Positions 53,504 to 56,328 of a DNA stretch of 56,328 bases are shown piece by piece. The position numbers were made by a program, and so were the translations under genes. Positions within the stretch are counted from its first letter, which is position 1, and each line of letters begins with the position of its first letter. The stretch spans positions 1-56,328 of the forward strand of contig NZ_JAFFQD010000036.1 in the NCBI RefSeq assembly GCF_016918565.1. The letters run 5' to 3'. The DNA is from Desulfogranum marinum (GTDB lineage: Bacteria > Desulfobacterota > Desulfobulbia > Desulfobulbales > Desulfobulbaceae). Below the pieces are notes generated by a model. That model was not told the origin of the DNA, did not search any database, and saw only the letters and a list, made by a program, of their open reading frames with translations.

Positions 53504-54256
53504 ATGACCAAACCTCTTATTTTAGTCACCAATGATGACGGAGTGCATGCACCCGGTTTGCAGGCATTGCACGACGCTGTCGCCACGCTGGGTGAGGCAG
53601 TAGTGGTTGCACCGGAACGCGACAATTCGGCGGTGAGTCATTCGATCACCATGAATAGACCGCTACGGGTGGTGCGGCTGGACGAGCACATTTATACTCT
53701 TGATGGGACTCCGACAGACTGTGTAACCATAGCCTTGAACAAGATATTGGACAGGCGACCGGCATTGATCGTTTCCGGTATTAATCCCGGGGCCAATCTT
53801 GGGGATGACATCAGTTATTCCGGGACCGTTTCCGCAGCCATTGAAGGCACCATGTACGATATCCCCTCTCTGGCGTTTTCCCTGGAAGGGAGTCAGCCGT
53901 TTAATTTTGAGGTTGCTGCAGGGGTTGCCTGGAAGCTTGCCTCTATGGCGCTTGCCTTTAAACTGCCTCCCGGGAGTTTACTTAATATTAATGTTCCGCC
54001 TCTTGCGGCGGATAAAATACATGGGATACGTTTTACCTGTCAGGGGCGAAGAGTGTATAAGGATGCTATCCAGGAAACGTTTGATCCAGGGGGGAGGAAA
54101 CATTACTGGATCGGTGGGGGAACGGTGCACTGGTCAGGAGGAAGTAACACCGATGAGCAGGCGGTCCGTCAGGGATACATTTCAGTGACGCCGATTCAGT
54201 TGGATGTGACCAACCACAGCGGCCTGGATTACCTTGAGCAACGTTGGAAAATGTAG
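53504..54256 (+). CDS. surE: 5'/3'-nucleotidase SurE (250 aa)
   Basis: Survival protein SurE, a metal-dependent nucleoside monophosphatase important in stationary phase. The active-site block LVTNDDGVHAPGLQAL carries the paired Asp ligands (Asp11, Asp12), followed by VVAPERDNSAVSHSIT with the Ser and Asn ligands and VSGINPGANLGDDISYSGTV. Full length. Second gene of the DUF1499-surE-nfo unit; the nfo start lies 11 bases after its stop. Confidence 0.95.
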   Translation: MTKPLILVTNDDGVHAPGLQALHDAVATLGEAVVVAPERDNSAVSHSITMNRPLRVVRLDEHIYTLDGTPTDCVTIALNKILDRRPALIVSGINPGANLGDDISYSGTVSAAIEGTMYDIPSLAFSLEGSQPFNFEVAAGVAWKLASMALAFKLPPGSLLNINVPPLAADKIHGIRFTCQGRRVYKDAIQETFDPGGRKHYWIGGGTVHWSGGSNTDEQAVRQGYISVTPIQLDVTNHSGLDYLEQRWKM

Positions 54257-54267
54257 GAGAGGAGCGA

Positions 54268-55134
54268 ATGCCGTTATTGGGAGCCCATGAATCGGTAGCT
54301 GGGGGGATTCAGCTGGCGTTTGACCGGATTGTAGAAGTCGGGGGGGAGGCGTTGCAGATTTTTACCCGCAACCAGAGGCAGTGGCAGGCACCGCCAATGC
54401 AAAAGGAGGAAATCGCCTTGTTCCGTAGCGCCTGGGAAAAAACCGGTTGGATGCCGGTCGCTTCCCACGCTTCTTATCTGATTAATCTTGCCAGCTCTGA
54501 TGCTGCAAAAGCTGAACGAGCGGTCAAGGCGCTGGCTGCGGAACTGCTCCGGTGCCGGCAGTTGGGCGTAGAATATGTTGTTATTCATCCCGGCAGCCAT
54601 GGTGGTGACGGGGTTGAGCAGGGCCTGGAAAATGTGGCGAAGAATCTTGATGCTGCGTTTGTGGAGGCAGACATTGCCGGTCATAAAACAAGGTTGCTGC
54701 TTGAAACCACTGCAGGCCAAGGAACAGGGCTGGGAAGCAGATTTGAGGAACTGGGCTGGCTGTTGCAACGCAGTCGGTATGGGGCTCACCTGGGGGTTTG
54801 TGTTGATACCTGCCACATCTTTGCCGCTGGTTACGATTTGCGTGATGCTGCGAGCTACCAGCAAACATTTGCAGCGCTGGAGGATGCCGTGGGGCTGGAA
54901 CATGTTTATTTTTTTCATCTCAATGATTCGAAAAAGGAATGCGGCAGCAGGGTCGATCGCCATGAGCATATCGGCAAGGGGTGTATTGGACTGGAGGGAT
55001 TTCGTCAGCTCGTCAATGATACCAGGTTCAAGGACCTGCCGATGACTCTGGAAACTCCCAAAGGCAAAGACCTGAAAGAGGATAAGGAAAACCTGCAGCT
55101 GCTGCGCTCACTTATTACGCAGGCCAGCCGATGA
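54268..55134 (+). CDS. nfo: Deoxyribonuclease IV (AP endonuclease) Nfo (288 aa)
   Basis: Zinc-dependent AP endonuclease of base excision repair, TIM barrel. Family blocks: LLGAHESVAGGIQLAF at the start, ASYLINLAS near 80, VIHPGSHGGDGVEQGLENV near 110, LLLETTAGQGTGLG near 148, and VCVDTCHIFAAGYDL with metal ligands, then FHLNDSKKECGSRVDRHEHIGKG. The start at 54268 is taken because AGGAGAGGAG precedes it; the earlier start at 54244 lies within surE. The stop TGA (55132-55134) is followed directly by a family B repeat end. Confidence 0.95.
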   Translation: MPLLGAHESVAGGIQLAFDRIVEVGGEALQIFTRNQRQWQAPPMQKEEIALFRSAWEKTGWMPVASHASYLINLASSDAAKAERAVKALAAELLRCRQLGVEYVVIHPGSHGGDGVEQGLENVAKNLDAAFVEADIAGHKTRLLLETTAGQGTGLGSRFEELGWLLQRSRYGAHLGVCVDTCHIFAAGYDLRDAASYQQTFAALEDAVGLEHVYFFHLNDSKKECGSRVDRHEHIGKGCIGLEGFRQLVNDTRFKDLPMTLETPKGKDLKEDKENLQLLRSLITQASR

Positions 55135-55435
55135 CTAACCCGAAGGGGGAACTTTTTGATTTCTGATTACCCATGAAACTCAGCCATTTTTTTGGGGACT
55201 CGGGAGACAGATCGGAGTCTTCGCTTACCTAAATTTCTCGGTAATGAGGTAGGGGACTGATTTTTTTTCATGGTTTTTTATGAAAATTAATCTGTCTCCC
55301 GGGTTTAAAAGAGAAATAAAATCAGTCCCCTGTCTGTTTCGATGACTAACTCGAAGGGGGAACTTTTTGATTTAAAGAAAAAAACAGACTTTTCATTGAG
55401 TTTGAAATCAAAAAGTTAATGAGAATTTGAACTAA
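55135..55435. repeat. Nested repeats: family B end, family C copy 2, family B short copy
   Basis: 55135-55162 is the left end of family B (CTAACCCGAAGGGGGAAC...). 55162-55341 is family C in reverse orientation to the copy at 52.5 kb. 55346-55435 is a shortened family B copy with both ends but a reduced centre. The sequence CGATGACTAAC(C/T)CGAAGGGGGAACTTTTTGATTT-like left end occurs on both sides of family C, so C appears to sit inside a duplicated B end. No gene is present. Confidence 0.75.
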
Positions 55436-55466
55436 CGGTTGAAGTGCACAGCTCTCCTATGTCTGG

Positions 55467-56328
55467 TTACTTTTCTCCGCCAATCGGAGGGGTGCGGATG
55501 GAGACAATTGTTGATTTCCCACTCTCCAGCTCGTCTTTGTCTACTGCCACTATTTGAAACCTGTATTCCCTGTCTGCCTGGATATCTTGCCTGAAAAGAA
55601 ACCGATTGGTAAAGGTGCGTCCGATCTCTTTGTCGAGAAATCCGACAGTCATTACCTTGTAGTACACAATATCCGGTTCGCTGTTTTTGTCCCAGGTAAG
55701 CAGGATGCTTTGCCCATTGGCAGAGGCTTGGAGACTGGTAGGAGGTGCTGGTCGTGGCTTGGTCGTCTTTTTAATAGGGGCGGAAAATGTACCTTTGAGA
55801 CTGTCGCGGTCAATGGCGCGGATTGCGTACCAGTAGGTGCGACCGTCGGCAAGCCCGGTATCTGTAAATTTGTATCGACCGGCAGGGATCGTGGCTACTT
55901 TTTTTGATATATTGTCTGCCTGGTTGCCACGAAAAATTTCATACTGGTAAATGTCTTTTTCTGGATTTGGCTGCCATCCGATTTCGGCTTTTTTGACAAG
56001 ATTTTGAGAGAGGGCCAAGGCTTTTACGGCCTTGGGGACGGGCTTGGTTGTGGCTGCAGCAATTTTTGAATCCTGTGAGTGGTTATCCACCACATTAACA
56101 GCCTGCAGTTTGTAGTAATAGCGAGTGTTGTCCTGTAGCGGGCTGTTGAAAGAACCCTGGTCAACTGTTTCTTTGCTCTGCCGCCCATCTATAAAATCGA
56201 TCTGGGAAAAAGGACCGTTTGTGTTAGTGGCCCTGAACAGAGCGTAGCCTCGAGTATGTGGATCGCTGTCCTCTTTCCATGATAGAGAAACCCTGCGCGG
56301 CTGGTTATCAATAGCTGTTAGTTGGGAG
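55467..56328 (-). CDS. Fibronectin type III repeat protein, 3' part (window-truncated)
   Basis: Open reading frame on the minus strand with no stop up to the right edge, so the gene continues beyond the window; about 286 C-terminal residues are visible. Three FN3-like repeats can be seen, each with the Trp of the B strand (VSLSWKEDSDP, AEIGWQPNPEKD, ILLTWDKNSEPD) and the Tyr-rich F strand (TRYYYKLQAV, RTYWYAIRAID, REYRFQIVAVD). The first two are spaced by about 95 residues. The protein is probably exported or surface-bound, but its N-terminus is not available. Internal GTG codons near 56093 are not needed as starts. Confidence 0.8.
   Translation of the reverse strand, partial: SQLTAIDNQPRRVSLSWKEDSDPHTRGYALFRATNTNGPFSQIDFIDGRQSKETVDQGSFNSPLQDNTRYYYKLQAVNVVDNHSQDSKIAAATTKPVPKAVKALALSQNLVKKAEIGWQPNPEKDIYQYEIFRGNQADNISKKVATIPAGRYKFTDTGLADGRTYWYAIRAIDRDSLKGTFSAPIKKTTKPRPAPPTSLQASANGQSILLTWDKNSEPDIVYYKVMTVGFLDKEIGRTFTNRFLFRQDIQADREYRFQIVAVDKDELESGKSTIVSIRTPPIGGEK

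Overview
The window reads as chromosomal DNA of a Gram-negative anaerobe, most likely a sulfate-reducing or sulfur-disproportionating member of the Desulfobacterota (Desulfobulbales-like). This placement is inferred from protein style: a phosphotransacetylase with a BioD/DRTGG N-terminal half, a selenocysteine-containing SelD, an IspD-IspF fusion, and a multiheme cytochrome fused to a CydA-like quinol module. No 16S gene is present to confirm it.

Layout. 0.4-4.3 kb (minus): tesA-like esterase and a YbbA/YbbP-type ABC exporter, coupled by ATGA overlaps. 4.5-9.1 kb: two small exported proteins, a membrane-anchored XRE regulator with a partner exported protein, a CBS-ACT protein and a family 2 glycosyltransferase. 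9.2-13.9 kb: ftsH, a 55-residue membrane protein, and the acetolactate synthase pair ilvB/ilvN. 14.7-23.4 kb: the most accessory-looking stretch. It holds a four-gene, tightly coupled minus-strand operon (AdoMet decarboxylase-like pyruvoyl enzyme, BioF2/FemAB-like acyltransferase, ATP-grasp ligase, fold-III PLP decarboxylase), a divergent sigma-54 activator with a degenerate receiver domain, a MATE exporter and a TetR regulator preceded by a five-copy pentanucleotide repeat. I read this as a candidate small-molecule biosynthesis, export and control locus that I cannot match to a described pathway.

23.7-31.3 kb: an IS3 relic, the queuosine-precursor transporter yhhQ behind a likely preQ1-I riboswitch, tRNA(CAU), groES-groEL, ilvE, an AI-2E-type permease and a STAS-like protein. 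32.2-35.6 kb: pta-ackA, substrate-level ATP from acetyl-CoA. 35.6-40.3 kb: a respiratory module of two CydA-like membrane subunits, one carrying eight CXXCH heme sites, next to a ferredoxin and a frameshifted NnrU/ICMT-like gene. 40.4-48.7 kb: purF, selD (in-frame TGA plus hairpin), an M20 peptidase, ispDF, RNase P RNA, an RNase HI-like protein, a zinc-ribbon coiled-coil protein and a Nif3-like protein. 48.8-56.3 kb: a second tRNA(CAU), an M48 peptidase with TPRs, a degenerate HD-GYP membrane protein, DUF1499-surE-nfo, and the 3' part of a fibronectin-III-repeat gene cut by the window edge.

Four families of short non-coding palindromic repeats (called A, B, C and D here) are scattered between genes. 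Families A and B often sit directly against stop codons, and in two cases (ispDF, ftsH) the repeat itself supplies the stop codon. Two family C copies lie in inverted orientation around DUF1499-surE-nfo. No CRISPR array, rRNA operon, intact transposase or prophage gene was seen.
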